NCBI RefSeq assembly: GCF_030818955.1
Contig: NZ_JAUTBF010000001.1
Coordinates: 1,240,001-1,304,000 of the forward strand
Origin: Microbacterium trichothecenolyticum
Lineage (GTDB): Bacteria; Actinomycetota; Actinomycetes; Actinomycetales; Microbacteriaceae
Length of the DNA: 64,000 bases
Direction: 5' to 3'
A program made the translations under genes and the position numbers. Positions 42,071-55,956 of the stretch are shown in pieces. The notes beneath the pieces are model-generated. The model saw only the letters and a list, made by a program, of their open reading frames with translations. It ran no database searches and had not been told where the DNA came from. The first letter of the stretch is position 1. Each line of letters opens with the position of its first letter.

Positions 42071-42929
42071 AGTCGGCTCCCAGGGCGGCGAGGTTCTCTT
42101 CCGACCATCTCTCGGCGGTCCAGCGCAGCGTCAGCTCCCCCAGCGGCTCGAGCTGCTCGAACGACAGCGCGGCGTGACGGTACAGCTCGAGGATCGACAG
42201 AAAGCGCGCGACGACGACCCCCGTCTCGGTGACGCCGGCGACGAGGTCGCGGAAGTTCAGGGTGCCCGCCGAGCGCAGCAGCGTCACGACGATCGCGGCC
42301 TGCTCGCGGATGCTCACCAGCGGCGCGTGCAGGTGGTCGAGCCCGACGGTGGGGATCTGCTTGGGCGCGAGCGCGACGACGGCGAGGGCAGCGAAATCGT
42401 CGAGGCTGAGGGTCCACACGAGTTCCGGCACGGCCGCACGATACTTGTCGTCGAGGCGCACCTCTCGAGTGTGCCGACGATCCTCCCGCTGCAGGCAGCG
42501 CGCGAACCACGCCGACACCTCTTTGAACGCCCGGTACTGCAGCAGTCGGGCGAAGAGCAGGTCACGCGCTTCGAGCAGCGCCACGGATTCGGCATCCACG
42601 ACCTCGCCCTGGGGCAGGAGACCCGCGATCTTCATGTCGAGCAGGGTGGCGGCCACGACGAGGAACTCGGACGCTTCGTCGAGGTCCTGCTCGGGGCCGA
42701 GCTGGCGCAGGTAGGCGATGAACTCGTCGGTCACGCGGCTGAGGGCGACCTCGGTGATATCGAGCTCGGCGCGCGAGATGAGGGTCAGCAGCAGGTCGAA
42801 CGGTCCGTCGAAGACGGGGAGGGTGACGCGGAAGCCGGCCTCGGTCAGGTCCTCTGCGTCAGCGGGCGGCGTGGGCGTCGCGACCGGTCTGGACGCGGGG
42901 TCGGCGATCTGGTCAGGCGACGGCGCCAC
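42060..42929 (-). CDS. scpA: Segregation and condensation protein A
   Basis: A 289-residue kleisin. FRVTLPVFDGPFDLLLTLISRAELDITEVALSRVTDEFIAYLRQ is the N-terminal SMC-neck-binding signature; the C-terminal winged helix is FRDLVAGVTETGVVVARFLSILELYRHAALSFEQLEPLGELTLRW. GTG 42929 inside the parA end is the best start because further upstream the frame reads into parA in a non-native composition. It bridges the SMC heads in chromosome condensation. Confidence 0.93.
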   Translation of the reverse strand: MAPSPDQIADPASRPVATPTPPADAEDLTEAGFRVTLPVFDGPFDLLLTLISRAELDITEVALSRVTDEFIAYLRQLGPEQDLDEASEFLVVAATLLDMKIAGLLPQGEVVDAESVALLEARDLLFARLLQYRAFKEVSAWFARCLQREDRRHTREVRLDDKYRAAVPELVWTLSLDDFAALAVVALAPKQIPTVGLDHLHAPLVSIREQAAIVVTLLRSAGTLNFRDLVAGVTETGVVVARFLSILELYRHAALSFEQLEPLGELTLRWTAERWSEENLAALGADYDR

Positions 42930-43815
42930 GGGCGACCAGCTCCCGCGCCAGCCGCAGGTACGCCTGGGCGGCGGCGTGCTCGGGCGCGAACTCCGTGATC
43001 GGCATGCCCGAGACCGAGGCATCCGGGAACTTCACCGTGCGGCCGATGACCGTCTCGAGCACGTCGTCGCCGAACGCCTCGACCACGCGCTCGAGCACTT
43101 CGCGCGAGTGCAGCGTGCGGGGGTCGTACATGGTGGCCAGCACGCCGTCGAGCTCGATCGCGGGGTTGAGGCGGTCACGCACCTTGTCGATCGTCTCGAC
43201 CAGCAGTGCCACGCCGCGCAGCGCGAAGAACTCGCACTCGAGCGGGATGAGCACCCCGTGCGCCGCGGTGAGCGCGTTCACGGTGAGCAGGCCCAGCGAC
43301 GGCTGGCAGTCGATGAGGATCACGTCGTAGTCGGCCGCGACCTTGCGCAGCACCCGGGCGAGGATCGTCTCGCGGGCGACCTCGTTGACCAGGTGCACCT
43401 CGGCGGCGGAGAGGTCGATGTTCGCCGGCAGCACGTCCAGGCCCTCGACGCGGGTCTGCACGATGACCTCGTGCGGATCGCGCTTGGTGTCCAGCAGCAG
43501 GTCGTAGATCGTCGGCACGTCGTGCGTCTGGATGCCGAGACCCGCCGACAACGCCCCCTGCGGGTCGAAGTCGATCGCGAGAACGCGGCGGCCGTACCCG
43601 GCGAGCGATGCGGCCAGGTTGATCGTCGTCGTGGTCTTGCCGACGCCGCCCTTCTGGTTGCACAGCGCGATGATGCGCGCGGGACCGTGGCTGTCGAGAG
43701 CCGGCGGGGTGGGGAACCCCTGGTACGGGCGACCGGTGGGCCCGAGGATGACCTCGTCCGCGCCCGACTTCGTGCCCTTCGTGCTCGCCGACACCGAATC
43801 TCCCGCCTTCGTCAT
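42913..43815 (-). CDS. parA: ParA/Soj-type chromosome partition ATPase
   Basis: A 300-residue deviant Walker ATPase: CNQKGGVGKTTTTINLAASL near 50 (with the signature Lys), DFDPQGALSAGLGI (A'), and VILIDCQPSLGLLTVNAL (Walker B). The N-terminal 40 residues are a variable tail (VILGPTGRPYQGFPTPPAL). No parB lies next to it; this second parA-like gene upstream of scpAB is standard in Actinobacteria. First gene of the seven-gene operon to der, with TAGACT upstream at about 43833-43838. Confidence 0.93.
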   Translation of the reverse strand: MTKAGDSVSASTKGTKSGADEVILGPTGRPYQGFPTPPALDSHGPARIIALCNQKGGVGKTTTTINLAASLAGYGRRVLAIDFDPQGALSAGLGIQTHDVPTIYDLLLDTKRDPHEVIVQTRVEGLDVLPANIDLSAAEVHLVNEVARETILARVLRKVAADYDVILIDCQPSLGLLTVNALTAAHGVLIPLECEFFALRGVALLVETIDKVRDRLNPAIELDGVLATMYDPRTLHSREVLERVVEAFGDDVLETVIGRTVKFPDASVSGMPITEFAPEHAAAQAYLRLARELVARGAVA

Positions 43816-43971
43816 AACGAGACCCGAGTCTACCCGCCACCCGCTCCGCCACCCGGCGTGACCCGCGGGCAGGCCGTGCCCCGAGGCTCGTCGAGCATGC
43901 CCCCCCTCCTCGGGCACCCGCCGTGCGCACAACCTCCGCGATGCACACACCCTCAGCCCGAAACAGCCGGA

Positions 43972-44766
43972 TCAGCCGACCCTGTGCGAATCACTGAGTG
44001 TGTGCCGGAGCTGTACCACCACGGCGAGCACGAGCGTCGCCACGCCCCACGCGGCGGCGACCCTCACCAGCACCCCGTAGATCAGGTGGGTGGGCGTGTA
44101 ATCGGCGTCGAATCCGCCCGCGATGGTCACCGCGACAAGGGATGCCGCGACCAACACGATCGGCAGCGACAGCCACCACGCCACGCGCACGGCATCCGGA
44201 AGCACCCGCCGGACCGCAATCGCCGACCGCCGCGAGAGCCACCACAGCCCGAACGCGCCGAGCCCCGCGAGCCCGAGCACCCCCGACCCGTACTGCAGCC
44301 ACTTCACGCCCGCCAGCGGCCCCCACTGCTCCTCGAGCGCCGGGAAGAGGGCGTCGCCCGCGCGACCCTCGTGCGTGAAGAAGTCCCACCCGACGTGCGT
44401 GACCACCCCGAGCGCGAGCGACAGCACGAGCCACAGGATGCCGACCACTCCCCCGCTCAGCGTCTCGCGTGCGGCCGCGAGGGCTCCGGCATCCCACTCG
44501 TCGGGCAGTCGATCGGCGATGCGCCGCGGTACCAGCTCGCGCGTCGCCGGGCGCAAGACGCACCGCCACACGAGCAGCAGCACGAACGCCATGACGACCG
44601 TGACCGGCAGCCACACCAGATCGTGGGTCATCGCGTACGGGGGCACGATGCCCCGCAGGAACAGGGGCAGATCGGGCGTCATCGCTCCGATCGCGATCGC
44701 CGCCGGAACCAGCGGTGTCCGCACGAAAGGCAGGGCGACGACCGCGTGGCTGACGGTGAACGGCAT
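43972..44766 (-). CDS. DUF4184 membrane protein
   Basis: A 264-residue polytopic protein. The start MPFTVSHAVVALPF and IAIGAMTPDLPLF with LALGVVTHVGWDFFTHEG match DUF4184, which has conserved His and Asp residues like membrane metal-dependent hydrolases. Six or seven helices. The function of the family is unknown. It starts one base from the tyrS stop and is probably co-transcribed with tyrS. Confidence 0.85.
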   Translation of the reverse strand: MPFTVSHAVVALPFVRTPLVPAAIAIGAMTPDLPLFLRGIVPPYAMTHDLVWLPVTVVMAFVLLLVWRCVLRPATRELVPRRIADRLPDEWDAGALAAARETLSGGVVGILWLVLSLALGVVTHVGWDFFTHEGRAGDALFPALEEQWGPLAGVKWLQYGSGVLGLAGLGAFGLWWLSRRSAIAVRRVLPDAVRVAWWLSLPIVLVAASLVAVTIAGGFDADYTPTHLIYGVLVRVAAAWGVATLVLAVVVQLRHTLSDSHRVG

Positions 44767-44767
44767 G

Positions 44768-46081
44768 TCAGCTCAGGAACAGCCCGGCGAGCGTCTTCTT
44801 GCCGCGGCGCAGCACGGAGACACCGCCGGGGAGGGTCCCCTCGACGATCGCGTCGTCGCTGGTCACCTTCACCCCGTCGAGTGTCACGCCGCCCTGCGCG
44901 ATCGCGCGCCGCGCGTCGCTCAAGCTGGCCGACAAGCCGGTCGCGGTGAGCGCCTCGACCACGGTGGAGCCGGCGGGGAGCGTCGCGTGCGGCAATTCCT
45001 CCAGTGCGGTGCGCAGCACGTCGGCATCCAGCGCCGTGACGTCACCCTGACCGAACAGCGCCTCGGTCGCGGCGATCACAGCCTCGGCGGCCGCGGGTCC
45101 GTGCACCGTGGTGACGACCTCGCGGGCCAGGCGTTTCTGCGCGGCGCGGCGGAACGGCTCGGTCTCGACGAGAGCCGCGTACTCCTCGATCTCGGCGCGC
45201 GTGAGGAAGGTGAACACCTTGAGGCGCTCGATCACGTCGCGGTCGTCGGTGTTCAGCCAGAACTGGTGCATCGCCCACGGGCTGCACATCTGGGCATCCA
45301 GCCAGATCGCGTTGCCCTCGCTCTTGCCGAACTTCGTGCCGTCGCTGTTGGTGATCAGCGGCGTGCCGATGGCGTGCACCGATGCGCCCTCGACCTTGCG
45401 CACGAGGTCGGTGCCGCTGGTGAGGTTGCCCCACTGGTCGCTGCCGCCGGTCTGCAGCACGCAGCCGTACTGGCGGTACAGCTCGAGGTAGTCCATGCCC
45501 TGCAGGATCTGGTAGCTGAACTCGGTGTAGCTGATGCCCGCCTCGGAGTTCAGGCGCGCGCTCACGGCATCCTTCTTCAGCATCGTGCCGACGCGGAAGT
45601 GCTTGCCGATCTCGCGCAGGAAGTCGATGGCGCTGAGCGGCGCGGTCCAGTCGAGGTTGTTGACGATGCGCGCGGCACTGTCGCCCTCGAAGCTCAGGAA
45701 ACGCTCGACCTGTGCGCGCAGGCGCGCCACCCATTCGGCGACGGTCTCGGGCGTGTTGAGCGTGCGTTCCGCGGTCGGACGCGGGTCGCCGACGAGACCC
45801 GTCGAGCCGCCGACGAGCCCGAGCGGACGGTGCCCGGCGAGCTGCAGCCGGCGCATCGTGAGCAGCTGCACGAGGTTGCCCAGGTGCAGGCTCGGGGCGG
45901 TCGGGTCGAAGCCGCAGTAGAAGACGATCGGGTCGCCGCCGAGCAGCTCGCGCAGCTCGCCCTCGTCGGTCGAGACGTGGATGAGTCCGCGATACACCAG
46001 CTCGTCCCAGACGTTGTCGAAGGTCGGGTCGTTGGCGGGGGTGAGGGCGCTCACGGGCGCCGCGTCGATCGGTGCAGACAC
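44768..46081 (-). CDS. tyrS: Tyrosyl-tRNA synthetase
   Basis: A 437-residue class I synthetase: HIGH-like PSLHLGNLVQLLTMRRLQ, tyrosine pocket FSYQILQGMDYLELYRQYGC, GGSDQWGNL and KMSKS-like KFGKSEGN. A C-terminal S4 domain (LSDARRAIAQGGVTLDGVKV) binds tRNA. GTG 46081 is preferred because TACCCT lies six bases upstream, the leaderless pattern. A second GTG at 46054 is possible. It charges tRNA-Tyr in the cytosol. Confidence 0.96.
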   Translation of the reverse strand: MSAPIDAAPVSALTPANDPTFDNVWDELVYRGLIHVSTDEGELRELLGGDPIVFYCGFDPTAPSLHLGNLVQLLTMRRLQLAGHRPLGLVGGSTGLVGDPRPTAERTLNTPETVAEWVARLRAQVERFLSFEGDSAARIVNNLDWTAPLSAIDFLREIGKHFRVGTMLKKDAVSARLNSEAGISYTEFSYQILQGMDYLELYRQYGCVLQTGGSDQWGNLTSGTDLVRKVEGASVHAIGTPLITNSDGTKFGKSEGNAIWLDAQMCSPWAMHQFWLNTDDRDVIERLKVFTFLTRAEIEEYAALVETEPFRRAAQKRLAREVVTTVHGPAAAEAVIAATEALFGQGDVTALDADVLRTALEELPHATLPAGSTVVEALTATGLSASLSDARRAIAQGGVTLDGVKVTSDDAIVEGTLPGGVSVLRRGKKTLAGLFLS

Positions 46082-46179
46082 CGGTTCAGGGTACCAGCGG
46101 GGGTCTCGGACCCCGGATGCCGCACCTCGGCGACCGTGACGGCATCCACGCGCGCCACACGGAGGGAGGGAGCACGGGT

Positions 46180-46890
46180 TCAGGCCGCGTGCACGCCCCA
46201 CCACACCAGGAACGCCGCCGCCAAGGACGTCACCCAGCTCACGAGGCTGCCGATGAGGAAGTATTCGGCGCGATCGCCGCTGTCGCCGTCGCGCGAGATC
46301 TCGGGGAAGCGCACGATGCCCTTGGCCGCGAGCACCGCCGCGATGAGCGTGTACGCCCCGGCGAGGGTGAGCACGAACACGAGGATCCGCTCGAGCGGCC
46401 CGATCAGGCGTCCGCCCTTGAGCGCCGGCGCGACGCTCTCGTCGGCGGCGACACGTCCGCCCATCTCGGATCGCAGGGCGATGCGCACGACGGCGTTGCC
46501 CGACTCGAGCAGAAAAGCCAGGCACCCGACGACGAGCACGACGACATCGACCGACACGGCGTCGGCGGGCCGGTATGCGGCCCACATCTCGCCCAGGATG
46601 CCGGGGTGCGCGCGGCCGGGCGCGATCACCACGCATGCGGCGGCGGCGAGAGCGAGCAGCGCGACCGGCCAGAGTCCCGCGCGGGCGGGACCGTGCTCGG
46701 GCACGACCCAGGTCCAGATGGCGGCGACGGCGACGGCGAGCAGGCCCGCGATGAGCGCATCCAGGGCGACGGAGAGCGTGACGAGGGCGACGGCCGCGAT
46801 CACGAGGGCCGGCCAGCGACGCACCGGCACCATCTGCCGCAGCAGGTCGACGGCGCCGACCGCGAGCAGCAGGAGGCCGGCCGCGATCAT
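46180..46890 (-). CDS. Membrane protein partner of SatD-like protein
   Basis: A 236-residue protein with six to seven hydrophobic helices (MIAAGLLLLAVGAVDLL; WPALVIAAVALVTLSVALDAL; ERILVFVLTLAGAYTLIAAVLAAKGI; FLIGSLVSWVTSLAAAFLVWWG). KGIVRFPEISRDGDSGDRAEYFLIGSLVSW is a cytosolic loop conserved in DUF3307-like proteins that accompany SatD. It overlaps the SatD-like gene by four bases. Function unknown; a shared membrane-stress or phage-related role is speculative. Confidence 0.75.
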   Translation of the reverse strand: MIAAGLLLLAVGAVDLLRQMVPVRRWPALVIAAVALVTLSVALDALIAGLLAVAVAAIWTWVVPEHGPARAGLWPVALLALAAAACVVIAPGRAHPGILGEMWAAYRPADAVSVDVVVLVVGCLAFLLESGNAVVRIALRSEMGGRVAADESVAPALKGGRLIGPLERILVFVLTLAGAYTLIAAVLAAKGIVRFPEISRDGDSGDRAEYFLIGSLVSWVTSLAAAFLVWWGVHAA

Positions 46891-47534
46891 GAGCGTGCTC
46901 CCCCGGTGAGCACGGCGAAGCCCTCGACGATCGCCGCCGAACCGGCCGACGCGAGCGCCTGCGACACCGCCGACTGGCTGACCCCTTCGCGCTGCGCCAG
47001 CTCGCGCTGCGAGCGGCCGAGGCAGCGACCGTAGGTGAGTCGGCGGGTGCGTTCGCTCATCGCCGAGACGAGCTGGTCGCGAGCGAGGGCGTATGCGTTG
47101 GCGACGGCGACGATGTCGGTCATGGCGGCATGCTCTCCCTCGTCGGCGACGACCCAGGTGCGGGCGAACGGCGCCGACCGCTTCTGCAGGCGTTGGGTGT
47201 TCTCGATGGCCGCGCGGGCAGCCCACCAGGCGGGGCCTTCCGGGACCGTGCGCCCGTCGAGGTCGATGGGGCGGACCTCCCCCACCCCCACCCCGAAACG
47301 GCAGTCGACGCCGTCGGGGAGGGCGAGACGCAGCAGCAGCAGCGAGGCGAGCGCGTCGTCGAGTCGGCGGTACTGCGCCTGCAGCTCATCGCCGACGACG
47401 GCCGTGAGCGGCTCGTCGGCGAGGGGCAGGTCGGTACTCACCTCGTCGACGATGTCGGCGATGCGCCGCTGCGCGGCGGCGCGGTCGACGAGCTGCCGGG
47501 AGGCGACGATGTCGGCGATCACTGCCACGGTCAT
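46887..47534 (-). CDS. SatD-family protein with C-terminal HTH
   Basis: A 215-residue SatD-like protein: MTVAVIADIVASRQLVDRAAAQ and AVVGDELQAQYRRLDDAL begin a domain reminiscent of nucleotide-cyclase-type folds, and the C-terminus is a helix-turn-helix (SQRELAQREGVSQSAVSQALASAG). TAGGCT is six bases before the ATG, inside a palindrome that recurs upstream, so it probably represses itself. The next gene encodes its membrane partner. Confidence 0.8.
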   Translation of the reverse strand: MTVAVIADIVASRQLVDRAAAQRRIADIVDEVSTDLPLADEPLTAVVGDELQAQYRRLDDALASLLLLRLALPDGVDCRFGVGVGEVRPIDLDGRTVPEGPAWWAARAAIENTQRLQKRSAPFARTWVVADEGEHAAMTDIVAVANAYALARDQLVSAMSERTRRLTYGRCLGRSQRELAQREGVSQSAVSQALASAGSAAIVEGFAVLTGGARS

Positions 47535-47537
47535 TTC

Positions 47538-47583
47538 ATAAGCCTATCGCTTATAAACTCATTTTGATAAGCGAAAGGCTGAT
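47538..47583 (-). promoter_or_regulatory. Two operator-like palindromes at the SatD promoter
   Basis: ATAAGC-CTATC-GCTTAT (47538-47554) is perfect and contains the -10 box TAGGCT of the leaderless satD-like gene. ATAAGC-GAAAG-GCTGAT (47567-47583) is a second, imperfect copy with the same five-base gap, 29 bp further upstream. Autoregulation by the HTH of the product is likely. Confidence 0.6.
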
Positions 47584-47585
47584 AC

Positions 47586-52560
<4,975 letters not shown>

Positions 52561-52564
<4 letters not shown>

Positions 52565-53463
52565 GCGACCACCTCCGTTCCGATTCCCTTGTTGGTGAAC
52601 AGTTCGACGAGCACCGAGTGCGGCACGCGTCCGTCGATGATGGCCGCGGTGGGCACGCCCCCGTCGACGGCGTCGAGACACGCCTGCATCTTCGGGATCA
52701 TGCCCGACTCGAGCGTCGGCAGCATCGCCCGCAGCTCCGTCGAGGTCAGGTGCGACACGAGCGAGTCGCGGTTGGGCCAGTCGGCGTAGAGCCCCGGCAC
52801 ATCGGTCAAGACGACGAGCTTCTTCGCGTTCAACGCCGTCGCCAGCGCCGCCGCCGCGGCATCCGCGTTCACGTTCAACGACGTGCCGGGGTTGTCGAGG
52901 TCGGGCGCGATGCTCGACACGATCGGCACGCGGCCCGCCGCGAGATGATCGAGCACCGGCTGCGGGTCGACCGTGACGACGTCGCCGACGCGGCCGAGGT
53001 CGTGCTCGACACCGTCGACGACCACGCCGCGGCGGCGGCCGCCGAACAGGCCGGCATCCTCGCCGCTCAGGCCGGTCGCCAGCGGGCCGTGGGCGTTCAC
53101 CTTCGCCACCAGCTGCGGATTGATCTGTCCCGTCAGCACCATGCGCACCACTCCGATCGCCTCGGTGGAGGTGACACGGTAGCCGCCCCGGAACTCGCTC
53201 GGGATCTCCAGACGGTTCAGCATCGACGAGATCTGCGGCCCGCCGCCGTGCACCACGACGGGCTTGACGCCGACGTAGCGCAGGTAGGCGATGTCGGCCG
53301 CGAAGGCGTCCTGCAGCTCGTCGCTGACCATGGCGTTGCCGCCGTACTTCACCACCACCACCTGGTCGCGGTACTTGCGCACCCACGGCAGCGACTCGAC
53401 GAGCGTGATGGCCCGCTCGCTGGCTTCGGCGGGATCGGTGTCTTGCAGATCGACGTGGGTCAT
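52561..53463 (-). CDS. argB: Acetylglutamate kinase
   Basis: A 300-residue amino-acid kinase: [45 protein letters not shown] (nucleotide site and GG motif) and [31 protein letters not shown]. It phosphorylates N-acetylglutamate and is probably arginine-inhibited; the N-terminal helix ([21 protein letters not shown]) found in hexameric, arginine-sensitive enzymes is present. ATG 53463 overlaps the argJ stop. Confidence 0.96.
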
Positions 53464-54617
53464 GAGGAGTAGGCGCTGTTCTCGTGGACGTACTCGTGCG
53501 TGAGGTCGTTGGTGCGGATGGTCGCCGCGGCGTCTCCGACGCGCAGGTCGATGACGAGGTCGGTGGCACGCGGGGTGAGATCGACGTCTTCGCGGGGCCG
53601 ATCGGGACCACCCGCGGTGCACACCCGCACACCGTTCATCCACACGTCGACGTCATAGGGGTCGAAGGCGGCAGCGGTGGTGCCGATCGCGGCGAGCACG
53701 CGCCCCCAGTTCGGGTCGCCTCCGAAGACCGCGGCCTTGAAGAGGTTGTTGCGCGCGACGGAGCGCCCCACCTCGACGGCGTCGTCTTCGCTCGCGGCGT
53801 TCACGACACGGATGGTGATGTCGTGGCTCGCCCCCTCGGCGTCGCCTTGCAACTGGGCGGCGAGGTCGTCGCACACGGCGGCGAGGGCCGTCGCGAACTC
53901 CTCAGCGGGTACCCGGATGCCACTGGCCCCGCTCGCGAGCAGCGTCACCTGGTCGTTGGTCGACATGCACCCGTCGGAATCGAGCCGGTCGAAGCTCACC
54001 CGCGTCGCCGCGCGGAGGGCGGCGTCGGCATCGGTGGCGTCGAGCACGACGTCGGTGGTGAGCACCACGAGCATCGTGGCAAGGCCCGGCGCGAGCATGC
54101 CGGCCCCCTTCGCCATGCCGCCGATCGACCAGCCCTCGCCGATGTGCACGGCGCGCTTGGGCTTCGAATCGGTGGTCATGATGGCCAGCGAGGCATCTTC
54201 TCCCCCGTCGGCCGAGAGCGCGGCGACGCCCTTGTCGACGCCGTCGAGCACCTTGGCCCGGAACACCTCGTCGCCCGTGCCGATGAGCCCCGTGGAGCAC
54301 ACCACCACGTCTCCGGCGGACACCCCGAGAAGCTCGGCCGCGCGCTCGGCGGTCTGATGGGTGGTCTGGAAGCCGAACGACCCGGTGAAGCAGTTCGCGC
54401 CGCCGGAGTTGAGCACGACGGCCTCGATCGTGCCGTCCTTCACGACCTGCTCCGACCACAGGATCGGATTCGCCTTGGCGCGGTTGGAGGTGAACACGGC
54501 CGCGCCGACCTTGAGCGGCCCGCGGTTGACCACCACGGCGACATCGCGCGCACCCGTCGACTTCAGTCCGACGGCGACACCGGCCGCTTCGAATCCGGCG
54601 GGGGCGGTCACGCTCAC
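53460..54617 (-). CDS. argJ: Glutamate N-acetyltransferase (ornithine acetyltransferase)
   Basis: A 385-residue Ntn-type enzyme cleaved into two chains at the Ala-Thr bond in [19 protein letters not shown]; Thr becomes the nucleophile. [27 protein letters not shown] and [13 protein letters not shown] are typical. It recycles the acetyl group from acetylornithine to glutamate, so no argE is needed. GTG 54617 overlaps the argC stop as GTGA. Confidence 0.96.
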   Translation of the reverse strand: MSVTAPAGFEAAGVAVGLKSTGARDVAVVVNRGPLKVGAAVFTSNRAKANPILWSEQVVKDGTIEAVVLNSGGANCFTGSFGFQTTHQTAERAAELLGVSAGDVVVCSTGLIGTGDEVFRAKVLDGVDKGVAALSADGGEDASLAIMTTDSKPKRAVHIGEGWSIGGMAKGAGMLAPGLATMLVVLTTDVVLDATDADAALRAATRVSFDRLDSDGCMSTNDQVTLLASGASGIRVPAEEFATALAAVCDDLAAQLQGDAEGASHDITIRVVNAASEDDAVEVGRSVARNNLFKAAVFGGDPNWGRVLAAIGTTAAAFDPYDVDVWMNGVRVCTAGGPDRPREDVDLTPRATDLVIDLRVGDAAATIRTNDLTHEYVHENSAYSS

Positions 54618-55663
54618 GGGGCGACTCCGTTCAGGGGAAGGGCGGTGGTCTCGGCGAGGCCGAGCGCGATGTTCATGGACTGGATGGCGGCGCCCGCCGT
54701 GCCCTTGACGAGGTTGTCGACGGCGGCGACCGCGACGACGCGGTTCGCGGCCCGGTCGATCGCGAGACCGATCGAGGCGACGTTGGCGCCCAAGACGTCG
54801 GCCGTGCGCGGGAACACGCCCGCGGGGAGCAGTTCGACGAAGGGCTCGCCGGCGTAGGCCTCTTCCCACGCGGCGCGGATCTCGGCATCCGAGACGCCCT
54901 CGCGGATGGGGGCCGACGAGGTCGCCAGGATGCCGCGGGCCATGGGCACGAGGACCGGGGTGAACGAGATGCGGATGCTCTCGGCCGACGCCCCCGCGGC
55001 CGCCAGGGCCTGGCGGATCTCGGGGATGTGACGGTGCGTGCCGCCGACGGCATACGGATTGGCCGTGCCGAGGATCTCGCTCGCGAGGAGGTTCGTCTTC
55101 GCCGATCTACCGGCTCCGCTCGGCCCCACCGCGAGCACCGAGACGATGTCGCCCGGGTCGATGACGCCGGCGGCGACGCCGGGGGCGAGCGAGAGCGCCA
55201 CCGTGGAGGCGTTGCAGCCCGGTGCGGCAACGCGTGACGCACCGACCAGTTTCTGCCGCTGCTTCCCCCCGGCGACCGGCAGCTCGGGCACGCCGTATGC
55301 CCAGGGGTCGGAGTGGTCCCCGCCGTAGAACTGGGCCCAGTCGGCCGCCGAGGTCAGTCGGTGATCGGCGCCGGCGTCGATGACGAGGCCGGTGTCGGCG
55401 AGGGCGTCGGTGTACTGCGCCGACTGTCCGTGCGGCAGGGCGAGGAACACCACGTCGTGACCGGCGAGCACCTCGGGGGTCGTCGGTTGCAGCTCGAGGT
55501 GCGCGAGCGAGCGCAGGTGCGGTTGGTGGGCGACGAGGGGCTGGCCCGCGCTGGAATGCGCGGTGACCGTGCGTACGTCGACGTCGGGATGGTCGGCGAG
55601 GAGGCGGAGGATCTCGCCGCCCGCGTAGCCGGAAGCGCCGGAAACGGCGACCGAGAGGGTCAT
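54614..55663 (-). CDS. argC: N-acetyl-gamma-glutamyl-phosphate reductase
   Basis: A 349-residue NADPH enzyme: [25 protein letters not shown] binds cofactor, and [17 protein letters not shown] holds the catalytic Cys. It reduces acetylglutamyl phosphate to the semialdehyde. First gene of the arginine operon. TAAGGT (55670-55675) is six bases before the ATG, so the message may be leaderless. An Arg-rich 31-codon ORF precedes it by 83 bases. Confidence 0.97.
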   Translation of the reverse strand: MTLSVAVSGASGYAGGEILRLLADHPDVDVRTVTAHSSAGQPLVAHQPHLRSLAHLELQPTTPEVLAGHDVVFLALPHGQSAQYTDALADTGLVIDAGADHRLTSAADWAQFYGGDHSDPWAYGVPELPVAGGKQRQKLVGASRVAAPGCNASTVALSLAPGVAAGVIDPGDIVSVLAVGPSGAGRSAKTNLLASEILGTANPYAVGGTHRHIPEIRQALAAAGASAESIRISFTPVLVPMARGILATSSAPIREGVSDAEIRAAWEEAYAGEPFVELLPAGVFPRTADVLGANVASIGLAIDRAANRVVAVAAVDNLVKGTAGAAIQSMNIALGLAETTALPLNGVAP

Positions 55664-55746
55664 ACATCTACCTTACGAGTCGGGGCTGGTGCTGAACGCA
55701 GCATGGACCGGAGCGGCGACGCCCGTCTGCCCGACCGATCGCGGGC

Positions 55747-55842
55747 TTACGAGGTCGCCGAGATTCGGCGCGCGACCCGACGTCGACGCTCGTCACCGGT
55801 GCTCACGAAGAGCGCCTCGGTACGAACGATGATCGACGACAT
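55747..55842 (-). CDS. Small Arg-rich leaderless ORF upstream of argC (candidate leader peptide)
   Basis: A 31-residue peptide beginning MSSIIVRTEALFVSTGDE and then RRRRVARRISATS. Seven of 31 residues are Arg, six of them within nine positions, using CGT, CGA, CGT, CGG, CGC and CGA. TAATCT lies six bases before the ATG, an ideal leaderless start in this genome. It precedes argC in the same direction. The bases after its stop can form competing stems (GCCCG at 55729-55733 or 55721-55725 with CGGGC at 55742-55746). This looks like an arginine-sensing leader ORF. However, argC has its own -10-like box, so the coupling is unproven. Confidence 0.5.
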   Translation of the reverse strand: MSSIIVRTEALFVSTGDERRRRVARRISATS

Positions 55843-55910
55843 GGGGCGAGATTACCGGCAGCGAACGTGCCGGGGCAAATCCCCGGTCCCCTCCCTCGAT
55901 ACGCAGACGC

Positions 55911-55944
55911 CGGAGCGCCGCGGGCTCCCGCCCCCGGCGCTCCG
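55911..55944 (-). terminator. Hairpin after pheT
   Basis: A 10-bp perfect stem CGGAGCGCCG / CGGCGCTCCG with a 14-base GC-rich loop lies 13 bases beyond the pheT stop. No T run follows; a second small stem (CCGGGG / CCCCGG) is at about 55870-55886. Confidence 0.55.
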
Positions 55945-55956
55945 GTCGATCACGTG

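Noticed and set aside
42913..43815. Plasmid-type or origin-proximal parA locus
   Set aside because: No parB or parS-like site is adjacent, and the parA-scpA-scpB-rluB order is the usual chromosomal arrangement of this second parA homologue.
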